This document shows, in pieces, positions 48,908 to 61,787 of a stretch of DNA of 64,000 nt; the stretch's first letter is position 1, and each line of letters begins with the position of its first letter. The notes under the pieces are model-generated. The model did no database searches. It saw nothing but the letters and a program-made list of their open reading frames with translations, and was not told the DNA's origin. The translations under genes were made by a program, and so were the position numbers. Source of the stretch: Rhizoclosmatium globosum (Eukaryota; Chytridiomycota; Chytridiomycetes; Chytridiales; Chytriomycetaceae); the NCBI GenBank assembly GCA_002104985.1, contig MCGO01000020.1, forward strand, positions 62,001-126,000, in the 5' to 3' direction.

Positions 48908-51900
48908 TCAAACTTGACCCAGTCTCCTCCTGCTATTCTCAATCTCCTGCCGAGATAATGCCAATGCTTCACTGACTCTTCGTTTCAATGCTGCGTATTC
49001 TGTCATGGGTGCTTCACCTCCATTCGTCTTTGGATGCAGTGGGACTTGCGAGGCGGGTGTTGAAAACGCAGATCCGATTCCGCTAGATCCTCCCTCCATA
49101 AATAAGGTTTTTGGAATAGGCGTTCCAAATTCGAATCCGGCAAAGCCGTCTCCTGGCGATGTACTTGTGGATAAACTGAGAGGTCGCTTTCCTTTGCTGC
49201 TTCCGCTTCGAATAGGTGTTGAATATCCTTGAGGTGTTGTGTGTGCGACTGAGCCTGTGCAGCTTTTCTATCCAACTCTCTCCTCCGTTGTTGCTCCTTC
49301 TGAGCTGCTTTCACACTTTCTTGAACTTGATTCCATGGTGTAAGTACTTGTTCCTCCCACTTTTGTACAGTGGCATCTACATTCTTTTCAAATTCTTGCA
49401 ACACGGCTTCAACACGTTTCCAACTGTACCATGGACTCTTCACTGACTCGCTTTTTGTGATTTCACGTCCGCATCGTTCAAGTTCCGTTTTGAGAGCTTC
49501 CACTGCGTCACCCACAAAGCTCATGCCAATAGAACTGAAGGGGAACACCACAACATTCTTCTTTTTCGTGCTCGAATATTCAGATACAGGTGCGTTCATC
49601 AAGTCTCGCTCGAATACGGCGATTCGGTTCCATACGAACGACAAAACTGCAGTTCCATTGGATAGAATGGGAGTTCCAGCCAACTTTCCGATATAAGCTT
49701 CATAGCTTCGTTTCAATGTCAATATACGGAACGACGGGTTTTCTTGGTCAAGAGTAGTTGGTTCTGACATATTCGGCAGCAGAAACGTTTCAAGATGTTG
49801 TTTGACAGAAGATTGTGTTTGTCGATTGTTCCAATGAATAGGTGGGTTTGACGCAAATGCGGTGGATAACTCCAGAGACGGCCATGGAACAGATTCGTTT
49901 TCTATTGATGACAGGACTTGCGAAATAGCCTTTACTTGAAGGTTGTGGATATCAATCAGAGCATTGAATGTTGAAATGTGGTACTTGTAATCCAACGAAA
50001 AGTCCATATCTAAAATAGATTGCTCCATCTTGTGGTATGCGAAACGTACGGCATCAATTCCCTGAGCTTCAATCACATCTATGAGTCAAACCATGTTAGC
50101 GCACTCAACTCTCGAACAATGCAACTCACCCTTCACCACATCACATCGTAAAATAGGCTGAACCGCTGAACTCTCAGCTAACCAAACGACAGCCTCCTTC
50201 AAAACATCCCTCGCCCAACCTGGATCAAACTGCCCACCATCTCCCAACACCACAACATTCAAAGCAGACACCGGTCCTCCATTATCCGTCAAACCGACCC
50301 TAAATTCATTTCCCGACCCACATCCCTCTCAAACTCCTCTACCCCTAACCCATCACTCGGTAAATAACAAAGCAAAAGCGGAACAGAAGATCCAACAGGC
50401 AAAGCACTCAACAACGAATACAACCTCTCCCTCTCGCCCTCCCACCATCCCGCCCTTTCCTCCCTCGACCTCCCACCTTCGCCCCCGAAAACAAAAACAA
50501 AACAGCTTGCGTCCCGCTACAAACAGCTTCGGCATTCGGCTTCAACGGATACTCAGCTTCCTTACGAACTTGCACATGCGAGACGTTAACGCTCAACGAA
50601 ACACTATTTTTACTCTTCCGCCGACCGCTTCGTTTCGTATCTGGATCTTGTAAATCCAGTAAACTCACACGTAAGAGCTCGTCAACACGGTACCCCTCCG
50701 CGTCCTCGCGTAAACGGTTTTGCTGACCGCTTCCGTCCCCGCCGGCCCCGAATTTACTACACATCCAGAGGGACGTGATGCGATCTGTGTATTCTGTTTC
50801 TGGGGTTGCAATGTAGGACGGGGTTGAGACGATGAGTTTCCAGAAGATGTGATCTGGATTGAATCGGTTTGCAGCGACGTGGTTCTTTTTGTAGAGGGAT
50901 GGGAATATGAGAGCGGGGATGTCGAGGTGTTTAAAGTAGTTGAGTCTAGTTGGAGGAACTATACGTGTTCATCAAATGACGCCAATATGCAAAGACTAAT
51001 GGTGTACCTCTCGTAAATGATCTAGTCCACCGGTAAAAACCCTGGACACATCCGGCTTCCACACACTGCTTCCAGTTGTATTTCCACTCCCAACCAACAC
51101 ATTGCGATAAAACCAAACAGCCTTTTCTTGCCTCCACTCCCTCTCCCTCTCCCGCTCAAGAGCTCTCGCGCGCGCTCGACGGAACCAAACTCGAAACGCC
51201 GTCTTCTGTGTTCGCATCAAGTCATGGTCACGCGCTTCCTGCGCGCGGACTGAGAGTTCAGTACAAGTTCTGAGTGGATTTCTTGGAGGGTTTCGGACAG
51301 TACTTCGGAAACAAGGATATCCGTTATGGGGCGGTGAAGGGTTTCGTCGATGTGAATGGTTTCGGTTGCGATAGTTTTCATGAGGGTAGTGAGTGTTTCG
51401 GTGTAGACGGATAGTTCTTCGGGTGTTGGCGGGGGTGGGGATTTTGGTTTTGAGTCAAGAGTTGGTTGTTTTTGAATTGGTTGGGACGTTGGATGGATGA
51501 GAACGTAAATGATGGAATAACTGAGGCTACAGGCTCTTGTGGTGGTACAGGTGCAATTATTGGCGTTGGTTCGTGTATTAGTTTTGATTCTGATGGTTGT
51601 GGAGTTTTTGCTTCAGATGAGCTGTTGCTGAAAAGTCGTGCAGCAAATGAAATCACGGATGAAACTGCGCTAGGTGATTGGGTTTTTGGAGAACTCGTTG
51701 TGAATGTCGGGACCAAACTGGGTAAAAATCCGGTGATGAATGAAGGTGCTGGGTCTTGAACTGGTGGAGCAATTACGACTGATGGAAGTTCTGGTTTTGC
51801 CACAATATTCTTCGATATGTCTGAGAATAACGAGGGCGAGTTGTCTGTAAACTTAGAAGAAGCTGGAGCAGCTGAAGCGGTTTGTTGAGGGACGAATGAA

Positions 51901-54020
51901 AAGTTTGAAGCCTGAATCACAGGCTTATTGGGGATAAGAGTTGATGATATTGGTGCTGAATTTTCGGAAGATGACTGATTAGGCTTTGGTGGTTGGGGTT
52001 TCAAGAACGAAAATCCTGTATTAAATGCAGATATGACAGGAGGTCCATTTGATTGTGCGCCAAACGCCGATACAGATCCATCAGCTGGCGTGAATGCAGG
52101 GCGCTGGTGTTAAAGCTGGAGGACGTATTAATTGGAGTGCTGAACTTTGACTGAGCAGATCCGGTATCCAAGGCTGGTTGACTTGTTGGGAAAGAAGGTG
52201 TTTCTGGAAACTGAGGCTTTCGAGGTATGGCAGGAGTTACAGGCCCAACGAGCGGTCTCGCGACGTAGCCACCTGGTTTCGGAATAAGTCCTGCGAGTCC
52301 TTGATAAGATCCATCCAGAATTTCAAATAGCTCTGCGTCTCCAATTTTTGAATTCACGAACCGTCTAGACGGTCTTTGAGCGATAGTTACGCGTTGCCCC
52401 ACTGTTCCATTCTGATTAGTCCAATCCCAGAAAAAAATGCAGAACTCACCAATAAACGGCTTTGTAGTAACTTTCGTCTTCCCGTCAGGTTGCGTCACAA
52501 CATTCTTTCCAATCCTGGCAACCTTTACACCATTTACAACCTCAACAGAAACACCATAATACTCCAACACCAAAGAAACTTCATCTTCATCATCCATCCC
52601 CAACAACTCAGATAACTCAACCAACGAAACATGTGGCGGCAAGTCAAACAAGCACTTGTTCATACTCATAAGCGCATTACACCGAATCACATCGAATTCC
52701 AAATGCAAGATTGCTGCAAATAGGTACGGCGTCGTAGGTTCCGCCAACACTCTAAAAAACTCGGTATAGGCATTCAAAGCTCCCCGCGTGTGACTAAACC
52801 CGCGTTCCTGAGCCCCTGTCGCACTTTGAGCGAGTGATTGAAGCCGGAGAGCAAGTTGGACGTGCGGGTGGTTGTAAATATGCGAGGCAGGTTTTCTGCG
52901 AGGGTTGCGATTTCGGATTGCCAGAGGTGAGAGAGGATGTAGTAGGCTTGGAATTCGGCTTCATTTGGACATTGGTTTGGAAGGTCTGTGTAGTATTCGC
53001 GGAGGGATTGGAGGGCTTTTGAAAGGGGGAGAAAGGGGGGTTTCACATTTGGTGTAATTGTGGTTAGAGAATAGCACTAGTACGAAGCGGGTGCGGGTGG
53101 ATCGTTTTCTACGCGTTGTCTTTCCTCTGTTTGTTTGCCGCGCTCACTGCCCAAAAGTTCTCAATCAACACGCTGGTTAGTTTTCTAGCTGCGCTTCCCC
53201 CGCCATCCTTCCATTCTACCGAACACACTCACTTTTCCTCATTTGTTCCAATTCCGGCTGCAAATTAAATCTCTCCTGCCCGACAAGGAAACTAGCACAC
53301 AGAATATGATATCGAGCAATGCGTTCATGACACTGCACCGCTTCGATACCCCTATAATTCAGCAGAGTAAACTCTTTTCGGATAGCACGCGTTCTGTCTC
53401 TAACAAATCCATGTGATTCGAGGATGGTATATTGAGGAAGGAGAGTGTGGAAGAGGTAATCCAAAGTCTGTACGAGCACGTGTGGCGGCCGCACGTCGCA
53501 GGGCAGGATAGTGTATGTATCAGCAGCAGATCGACGGAATCGTTTCACGCATCTAGCGTGGTCGATAGTTGAAGTTCCAGGTATCTTTTTTTTGAGGGTA
53601 CGATTAGCCTCCAACCAGGAGCAATTAAACCAATCCAACCCGCACCAGTTCAAACGGATCCGCCAAGTTATCCTGGAACCATCGCTCGTGCCGTTCAAAC
53701 TCAGGACACATGTCCAAACACTCGCCCGTCATTTGAATCGCATTTTCGAGGGAAACCTGGGCGCCGTCCGCAAGAATCTTTCCACTTCGAATGTACTCTT
53801 GTTTGAGTGATTCGCGGGCGGCCTTGAGCTGGTCGAGTGGTTGAGTGGTTGTACATCCTATGCTGTAGCACAAACAAACCTCCTCAAATCGGCAGCCTTC
53901 AATATTGCGCGAACTAAACCGGTCCGCTCGAACATCAAGGATCTCGTCTTCGTCGCCGCCAAAGACGGGTGGTGTTTCTGGGGTAGATGAAGAGCCAAAG
54001 GATCTGCCAAAAACTGACAT
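48908..54020 (-). CDS. SAC3: SAC3/GANP-like mRNA-export protein
   Basis: Large scaffold of the TREX-2 complex at the nuclear pore. N-terminal SFGSSSTPE, then the SAC3 signature: GECLDMCPEFERHERW, DHARCVKRFRRSAAD, LPCDVRPPHVLVQTLDYLF, FVRDRTRAIRKEFTLLNYRG, CHERIARYHILC, EFQAYYILSHLW, YTEFFRVLAEP and FDVIRCNALMSMNKC. It continues with a Ser/Pro linker, a charged helix (AFRVWFRRARARALERERER) like the centrin-binding region, and a long C-terminal part with IDAVRFAYHKMEQSILDMDF as in metazoan GANP. Several introns; at least one one-base loss (about 52105). The boundary between SAC3 and the C-terminal half is judged from continuity, so two genes remain possible. The start codon lies inside the left copy of a duplication. 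Confidence 0.78.
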
Positions 54021-54310
54021 TTGAGATGAGAGAAATAAATGATTATTCTTTCACATTGAAACAGCTAACATCAATAGACCATCACAGTTGCATAGTGTCT
54101 TGCTGCTGGGAATGTAAAACGGTGGAACATTCACAAAAACTTATTCACGAGACGTTGGGAAGCTTATACCGTGCCATAACGATAGGATATCCTTTCGCTT
54201 TGAAGATTCAAAGTCTCTGTTTCTTTGTCAGTATTACTCTTCTTTCAAGCGAATTGATCTTTTCATACCTCTGGTGTTTTTAGAATAAAGGCAAATAACC
54301 TGCTTTTCAG
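54007..54310. repeat. segmental duplicate, left copy, carrying a GATA-finger relic
   Basis: Matches 56250-56590 in the same orientation. Shared blocks include CATTTGAGATGA...GAAATAAATG, ACCATCACAGTT, GTGTCTTGCTGCT and a run of about 45 identical bases from GGGAAGCTTATACCGTGCC. Read on the minus strand, the part near 54310-54360 gives IWRRDAEKQVICLYSKNTRG. That is the GATA finger of the gene at 56.3 kb with its cysteines lost. The SAC3 start codon lies inside the duplicated edge. Confidence 0.8.
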
Positions 54311-54674
54311 CATCACGTCTCCAAATTAGTATTTCGTGCTGCAGAACTTGTGTTTTTCGGTCATGCCACTCGTTTTTTGTTTCAGTTGATCTATTTAGCC
54401 GCATTTGGGCTGTTGCAAGTATTTCGCATTTGCGTATGAATCTCTGCGTATTGAAGGCTCAGGAGGTTTGGATTGAATATCTGTTTGGGTATAAGTAAAC
54501 TCCAATGCATTCCATTTTCTGCCGGTATGGTTTGGTGTTTGTGGCTTCCTATTCTTTCCCTCCTATCAAAAACGGGAGTCATCGTGGATTCTCCTTTAAA
54601 GATTCCAGATAATGGAAATTGTAAGATCAGACAATAAAAAACTTGCAAATGTGAAGGAAACTGAAGAAGATAAT

Positions 54675-55830
54675 TTATGCTGACAGAACGAGGAAAATAG
54701 ACGACGCACAGATAAGAATTGGAAACATTGCAAATAGAAATGAGACTACGAAAAAGAATTTTGATGAAAGGAATAATCTAACAAAGGTTTTGACTTGAGA
54801 AATTTCAGATTCTCTTCTGACACTCTTTCTGGCAGACGATATGAATGTATTGATGAAGGATTCGCGTCGTTCAACATCACTATCTGCCATTTTTACTTCC
54901 AACTTTGCAGGAGCACTGAATGTTCGCCTGCGAGTTCCAATCCTGAAGATAGGCCCATTAAGAAATTCAAATTTAGACTAAAGGATACTACCAAAAGTGC
55001 TCAAGATTAAGTAAACGGGCATCTGAAAAAATAATTATTAGATGAAGCTTATTTTGAAGTCACGCTCACAAGTTATTTCTGAATCATAAAACTTAAAAGC
55101 GTCAGGAAAGGGTCCATAAAGTTTAAATTTGCGTACATTGCATATGAGAACATTAACAGACTTCAAAGAACTGTTGGATGCGTTTGAATAGCTATAACTT
55201 TCAAACATACCATTTTCCTGCAAAGTAACATTCGCGATTCTGGATTTACTAATCTTGGATGTCCCAAACACCGAAACAAGTGTGCAAAACATATCGCAAA
55301 TCAAATCAGATGCGTTGTATGCAATTCCGCTAAGTGGGAACTGATAGTAGTTGCACTGCTGTCCAACTGGATCCCAATCAGCCCTTGACCGGGAAATATC
55401 AAGTGCAGTCCAACACAATCGATTCAAAAATATTATTCCTGACATCCCAACAACGCCTTTGTGAAATTCGCTTATAACACAAGTCTTGAGTAGAATAAAC
55501 AAGTCGAAACTTAGAATAAAGTAGTGACCGGCTAAACTACAAAACTATACCATCAACAAGTAAGTGTTATATTATGTTTATAATGCACATACCAAAATTC
55601 CTATCACACAGTTCGACTCTCCCAAAAAAAGGCCAAAAAGAAGAGCAGTATATAAGTTATACAGGAAATGTTGAATTAGTCATTAGTATGGCTGTCCAGT
55701 TGATAGCGCTGCGCTTGGTGCTTGGATTGGCAAAATGAGAAACAATGGTTGAGATGACCCGCTGACTGATATTTCCAACGTCCATCCCCGAGTACACCCA
55801 AGATTGCAAACTGGCGAGACGTGATACTCA
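54675..55830 (-). pseudogene. seven-helix receptor-like gene 7TM-R9, decayed
   Basis: Family sequence in several frames. GMDVGNISQRVISTIVSHFA opens the gene, with an in-frame stop after STFPV. Then come FILLKTCVISEF, RLCWTALDISRSRADWDPVG, CNYYQFPLSGIAYNASDLIC, a SKSRIANVTLQENG loop, and degraded helix 6 (LKSVNVLICNVRKFKLYG). The expected last exon reads YARLLNLEHFW, then a stop. A basic Ser-rich segment near 54800 (SSARKSVRRESEISQ) may be the old tail. Stops inside conserved helices make this true decay rather than single-base error. Confidence 0.65.
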
Positions 55831-56288
55831 TTTTTGGTTTGTTGGGGTTTCAAGAGACTCTAAGAAATTAAACTGATTGTTGAAGTGTGTAAATCAATGA
55901 CAATCAAATTCATATCATAGCAACAGTGAACAAAGGAACCAAACGGAAATCCATAAATGACTGAAAAACGGACCACAGCCAAAGCTTTACTCAGTTTTGT
56001 CATGGCATGTAACCTATGGTTGAATCACGCTGAGAAACTTGGAAAATCATACATGCACGATTTTAACTTGAAGAGCCTCATTTTTAAGCACCATCAATTC
56101 GAACAATTGGAACGCACAAATTCAAGGTGTACTGGCTGGTTCGTAACTGATGCTGTGTATTAGAGAGCTTTGGTTACTGCCCTCTCCTTCTTGACAAAAT
56201 TGTGTTGCCTGATGTACCAAATGAAGGCCTTGATTTGTCAACACCTGTCATTTGAGATGATAGAAATAAATGTATCTTTCGCATTTCT
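55831..56288. other. region between 7TM-R9 and GATA gene A
   Basis: 458 nt. The right end (from about 56250) is the right copy of the segmental duplication. The remainder is AT-rich, with no supported gene. Confidence 0.4.
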
Positions 56289-56590
56289 TTATTCTCGCAA
56301 TGGAACAACTGTATTGGCCAGCATCAATAAACCATCACAGTTACATGGTGTCTTGCTGCTTGGAATGCAAAACGGCGGAACTCTCACAAGAACTTCTTCA
56401 TTGGCCATGGGAAGCTTATACCGTGCCATAACGATAGGATATCCATTCGCTTTGAAGTGTTCACATTCCCCGTTTCTCCGTTTTGCAATTCTTCTTTCAG
56501 CCACTTGGCCGTTTCATACCGCCTGTTTTCTTTGCGTAAAGTCCACATGCGTTGCAAATAATCTTCTTATTAGCATCACGTCTCCAAATT
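56250..56590. repeat. segmental duplicate, right copy (3' half of GATA gene A)
   Basis: The intact source of the block at 54007-54310. It covers the C-terminal half of GATA gene A, from its zinc finger to its stop. Identity is high over the 3' part and lower over the finger. Confidence 0.8.
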
Positions 56591-57069
56591 GGTGTTTCGG
56601 TTGCTCCACAGTTTGTGCAAAGCTTTGGCTTTTTGATCTTGCCGCTCTTGTTTGTCTTGGTTGGCCCATTGGGTGGGATTTTTGGTAGTTGTTCTTGCTG
56701 TGTATCAGGACTCGTGTATATCGAAGGATTAGAATCAGTGGCTGTGGTTGTCAATGATTCCTCGTTTAGGAAATTGGACACACATTCTCGAGTGCATTCT
56801 ATGAGGTATACCACCATCAGCGATTGCATTTAGTATCTTAACTGTCTCACCAGATGATATATAATATTCGTGGGCCGTTGGTTGAGTGTTGTATTCGTTG
56901 GTTTGAAGGAACCTCGTCTCCAACGCCCATAGCTTACTGGCTGCATTATAGTTGTACCAGCGGTATAATGGTTATTCGATTTGATGCTATTCATGAGACT
57001 CTGGAAGGATGGCAACAAGTTGGGTTGGATCATCCTTTTTGGTTTTTGGCTGAATAAAGGATTGTCCAT
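56289..57069 (-). CDS. GATA-type zinc-finger protein A
   Basis: Finger [26 protein letters not shown] is C-X2-C-X18-C-X2-C, flanked by Lys-rich sequence, and would bind (A/T)GATA(A/G). The N-terminal part from Met57069 ([20 protein letters not shown]) continues in another frame as [20 protein letters not shown]. The C-terminus after the finger reads [20 protein letters not shown] and ends [14 protein letters not shown]. Two or more frame changes are needed; an intron may account for one. The terminal LLMLAN block is shared with the other GATA genes here. Right copy of a duplicated segment. Confidence 0.65.
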
Positions 57070-57197
57070 GCGCCTTTTCGAGCAATTTGTATTGTATTGA
57101 ATACAATACTTTGCGAATTGACTTCCTTCAAGACGGAATTGAGAGTGATCAAGATTCTTGAGGGGTAGGTGTTTGGAGAGAAACTTTTGAAAGTGAA

Positions 57198-58645
57198 ATG
57201 GGAAAGAGGGTTGCAATCATTGGAGCCGGTCCTGCTGGAGTAGTGGCAGCCATCGCGCTTAAGAAGCAAGGATATGAGGTAAGTTGTCGGATTAATGGTC
57301 TTAATCGGATCAAACTCGCACCCATGATGTATCCATGTTAAATTGGTCCGCAGCCAACCCTTTACGACAAGATCGACCCTATCGAGTCCCTCAAACAAAC
57401 TCTTGTCACCGGAGAACAAGCCATGATCCAATTCGGAGATGTTGGCGGGACTGTTTCATTATACGGAAATGGCCTTCGTGCCTTGGATGTGTGGGGATAT
57501 TGGATGATGTTGAAACTCTGCGATGCATGTCCAGCAAGACAATGGTCTTTGCCCTTCAAGATGGATCCGTAAGTATCCCTCCACCACAGTCCGCTTCGCT
57601 TCCTTTGAGACTTAACTCCATTTGACCAATATAGGACAAGATCACCCGAAACCTCCACACCTCAAAACCAGGTGAACTCGAACCAATGAACCTCCTCCGC
57701 TCCGAATTCCACGAAGTAATCATGAAAGCCTCGCACACTCGCGGCATCAAAACGTACGCTACAAAAAAGTTTGTCTCCCTCACAGAACACGACTCCGAAG
57801 TGACAGTAACATTCGCCGACGGATCCACAGTCACTGCCGACTTTGTAATCGGTGCAGACGGGATCAACTCTCGCGTGCGTCAATGCATATTCCCTGACTC
57901 CCCAATGCCTACCACTTATGGATCGGGTATGTCGGTGTCGTTGACTTGAACACCCCACATGCCTCTGGAATCACACCAATCTTCAAAGAGCCAATGGCAA
58001 TCCATATGGACCCGTCGGTGGACACGCGGTATACAACGGGACGATTGCACCGACAAAGGGCGTCTTTGTCGTTCTTGACTGGAATAAGCCGGACGGCGTT
58101 CAATCTGACGAGGTTGATTGGAAACCGTACTTGAACCTTCCAAAGGAGACAGCGAACTTAGCTGCCGTGTTGAATCCTGGGGGATTGATAAACACTTGGT
58201 TGATTGTGTTCGGGCTGCAAAGAGATTAAGTCCAGTTAGTTTGAAGGATTTGCCGGATTTGCCAGTCTTGTATAAAGGACGCGTGGTTCTTATTGGAGAT
58301 TCGGCGCATGGGACGCTGCCAACTATGGACAGGGCTTGAATTTGGCGTTGGAGGATGCTGCCACTCTTGGTGACTTATTTGGCCACTTTCAAGAGAATGA
58401 GGATGTCGAGAAAGTGTTTGCTTTGTATGACCAGATCCGGAAGCCAAAAGTTCACGAACTCAGTGCTCACTCTCGCTCAGTCGCGGCCAGAATGCGTGCA
58501 CCGATCATGTAGCCATGAGAATTGGACGATTCTTATGCGTCTTGTTTTTACGGTTCAAAACATCTTTGCTCTTAACGACGCTATTTTGTATCACAATTAT
58601 CGCACTGACATCGAGGAAGCTGTTCCTGGTATTAAGTTTAACTGA
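57198..58645 (+). CDS. FAD-dependent aromatic monooxygenase (salicylate-hydroxylase type)
   Basis: Class A flavin monooxygenase. The N-terminus MGKRVAIIGAGPAGVVAAIA holds the GxGxxG FAD motif. An 83-nt intron follows, then YDKIDPIE, FVIGADGINSRVRQ (DG motif) and VLIGDSAHGTLP (GD motif). The end is HELSAHSRSVAARMR and YHNYRTDIEEAVPGIKFN. It would hydroxylate or epoxidise an aromatic substrate with NAD(P)H. Frame losses lie near 57487, 57925, 58010, 58325 and 58512, each repaired by one base. With five in 1.4 kb, either sequence error or decay is possible. Divergent from GATA gene A, with 128 nt between. Confidence 0.8.
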
Positions 58646-58955
58646 TTCATGTCTTCCGTGTTTCTTTTTCTTATTCTTTTCTTATGTGTCATTTTATAAG
58701 TAGTAAATGGTGTAAACCACAACCCGCCTCCATCCATAGAATTTACAGTCTCCAACAAAAAGGACCATTGTCGACCAGCAACATAGGAGTGGCGTATGCT
58801 CACTTCAATGACATATAATATCGGAGTTTCTTAAATCTTTCTTGAGAACCATTTTTCCCAATAAATAAATCTGGTACCATTTATTGAAAAAGGAGGCCAC
58901 ACAAGAAAAACTTACGAAACCAGCACGTATAATATATACAAAAAAACTCCTTCCA

Positions 58956-60370
58956 TCAATCGTCTTTACTCTCCACATGAGAACTCGCATTCGCCAAAAT
59001 CAACAACGCATCCAACCCATGAAACTCGCTCTCCCTCAACACCCCTTCCTTCTTTGTCGAATCGTCTGACCAAGAGTTGGCTCAGACGAGAGCGGGACAA
59101 GCGGTGGAGACGCACTTGCTTCCAAAAACAAAGAAGGTGGAGAAACGTGGGGAGAGTAGGTGTAGTAGAAGCTGAAGAAGCAGACTTGGGCAAGAGTTTA
59201 GCAACCGTTGCTTTTTGGCTTTTGGAGCTGGTGGCACGGTTTGGGCTGAAGTGTCGGTTGGCGAAGAGGAACGTTTTTGGCCAGTTGTTTCGGTGGTTGA
59301 AGATGTTTCGGCGGCGGCAGCAGCGGCATTTCCTTTTGCTGTGCTTCCGTTTCGGTTTCTTCGTCTAATTACTATAGACAAAAAAAAACAAATTAGTTGA
59401 GAGGTTGCCATGAGTACCATGAAAACAGAAACACACCTTGAGGTCTTGTGACTGGTCTTGTGGTACCGTGCAAACGGAAATAGAGTCCACAAGCGTTGCA
59501 AATTGACTGTCCATTGTCGTCTCTTCGCCAGAGTGGAGTGGTAGTAGTTTTGCAGTTAATGCATGTGGTCTCTTCACGAGCAGGAACGACAGGTTCCTGT
59601 GGAGGAGTGACAATTTGGTGGCTTGCTGGTGTCTGATTTTGGACGAGGGGTGGAAGGGGGTGGGTGTGATGTTGGTGGTGAATGGGAGCAAGAGGGGATG
59701 ATGAAGGAGGAGCCATGGCTGGAATTGAGAATGAAGGATGATAACTGTTTTGGTTCACACCAGATGTGTTGGAAAGCAGGAAGCTTGGGGTATGCAGAGG
59801 GAACTGAAACGCAGGGAGTGTCGGCATAGACATAGCAGGCAGAGGAGCAGAAGCGTTTGAAGGAGCAGGCGGTGAGGCTGTGAGATTTTATGATTGGTCA
59901 GTCCCAACACGCTGATAAGACGTAATTTTCGGAATGGAGATTGATAAGGGAGAATCGGAGGGATGGCCAATGAAGGAGGGAAGCCACTAACCACAGTCAC
60001 CACACATGTAGCCCTTTGGAGTCCGTTTATACACATCTTTATCGCAGCCACCACACTGGAAGCAGCGCAGGGTAAAAGCATCAGTGGTGGGTGTAGTTGA
60101 TGTAGCTGCGGGCGTAGTTGGGGTAGCAGTGCTCTGTGGGCCCAGTGAAGCAAGAGAAAGGGGAGCCAACTGAGCAGTAGTAGTAGTAGTAGTGTGGTGG
60201 TGGTGGTGGTGGTGGATCCCAGGGCAAACTCAGTTGGGGCCACCGATGGTTTACTTCCAATCTCGCTGGTCTGTCGCTGTGTCAGCCTTCACTTTGCTTA
60301 AGCTTATCCTAGCAACTACACTCACTACTAGGCTGTCAAACACTGCTGGCTCAGAGGGAAGCACTGGCAT
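58956..60370 (-). CDS. GATA-type zinc-finger protein B
   Basis: A 45-nt first exon ([15 protein letters not shown], 60370-60326) joins 60276 through a GTGAGT intron. A Thr-rich (ACC/CTA)n tract leads to a degenerate Cys cluster [25 protein letters not shown] Pro-rich linker follows, then the functional finger [33 protein letters not shown]. After another intron comes [20 protein letters not shown], a nuclear-type basic patch, and then a Pro/Ser-rich tail. The C-terminus is [19 protein letters not shown], sharing the LLxLAN signature. A slip in the trinucleotide tract and one or more shifts in the tail break the frame. Confidence 0.7.
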
Positions 60371-60661
60371 TCTAAGTTGAAGATAACGGAGATTTGAAGG
60401 ATGGAAAATTTTCAATCTCGGGTTTGTTCGGAACGTTCAAATGCAGAAAATCGTGACCTTGGATCTTGCCTCACTGCCGCTTCCGAGGAAGATATGGCTG
60501 ATGTAAATATCGTATCATATCCTTTGGTTTCCGGTGTTTCCGTGATCTTTGTGAGAGTAAAAGGGTTACAAGCAAGGAGTGCCCCTTGCAGTGGCTTGCT
60601 CTGCTTGCCCTTTGCTTGGACTCTATGCCACACAAACAAGCTGATATCACTACATCTATTA

Positions 60662-61787
60662 TTACAACTCTCTAGTTACATTGGCCAACAAAAGCAACCC
60701 ACTTGCTCCACCATCGATCGGTGGGCTCGGTAATTGTACTTCATCACCATCAACGCCACCCGCCTCCTTCTTTTTCCCTTTTCCAGCACGATTTCTTCTC
60801 CGAATCCCTCTATTTAAATCAAGCGGTCTCGCAACTCCATGAAGTTTAAAATACAGCCCACAGCTGTTACATACTGCGCTTCCCTCCCCATCCCGTCTCC
60901 ACATTGTCGTTTCTCGTGTTCCACAATTTTTGCACGAGAAATCGAGGATTGGTTTAGAGCTCTCCGCGTTTTGCTCTTTGGATTTACTCCCACGGACTCG
61001 GTGATGGATTTTGTCTGTAATGTTTCCACTTCCATTCAACGGACGTGGAATTCCGTGCAATTTGTAATATTGCCAGCACGCATTACACGCAGGTTCCATC
61101 TTTTCAGTGCGACGCCAGAGTGTTGTCGTTGTTGTCGAGCAATGCACGCATTTCTTTGTTATCGCAGGTGCTGAAGCTTGTGAAGGATTCGTCATATTTG
61201 CTGTTGAAGGAGTGGGCGTGGTTGTGGGTGTTGGTTCAAGGTGAGGAGAGTAATGCTTGTCTTGAGTCCAAACAGGAGGACACGCTGTTGTTGAAACACC
61301 TGGCTTGTTGTAGAAACCTAACATCATAAGCAGGAAAATTTAGTAAAAGAGAGGCTGGCGGCACGTGACTTGGCACGAGTGAACGCAATTCAACGAAACT
61401 GCAGGAGGGAGGATGAATGAGGAGTTACTTACGACATTGAGTACACACTGCACTTCCATCATAAACAGAAACAACTCCATTCCCACACTGACTACAACGA
61501 CTTGCTGCTCCACTGGAAGAAAAGTTCTGTGGCTGATACAGCGTCGACTTGCTTATATCAACTCCTCCAAATGCATTATGAGGCATTGGAAGCTCAATAC
61601 GACATCCAGACAAACTTGGAGTATGTAAAGGTTGTGGATGAATCGGCGACCTCAAAGTCCGGAACGTCATGGGTCCTGGGCAGCTGTCATTGCTATGGAC
61701 TGAATGTGGAGGATTGTGACTATTCACACTTTCTTCGCGGCGGTGTGATGCGATGATAAGCGAACGAATAGGTGGAAGCAAGGTCAT
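60662..61787 (-). CDS. GATA-type zinc-finger protein C with three Cys clusters
   Basis: Exons 61787-61433 and 61317-60662 give 336 residues with no frameshift. Cluster 1 (CSQCGNGVVSVYDGSAVCTQC) is short and lacks the Trp-Arg-Arg core. Cluster 2 is CVHCSTTTTTLWRRTEKMEP-ACNACWQYYKLHG. Cluster 3 is CKNCGTRETTMWRRDGEGSA-VCNSCGLYFKLHG, followed by the basic RRRNRAGKGKKK. The C-terminus is GASGLLLLANVTREL. Classic two-finger GATA factors use the second finger for DNA and the first for partners; by that rule cluster 3 binds DNA. Start chosen as the first Met of an open exon. Confidence 0.82.

Noticed and set aside
54150..56460. A conserved plus-strand peptide ([16 protein letters not shown]) found at both 54.2 and 56.4 kb
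   Set aside because: It is the antisense of the duplicated GATA gene A tail; conservation is explained by the duplication.
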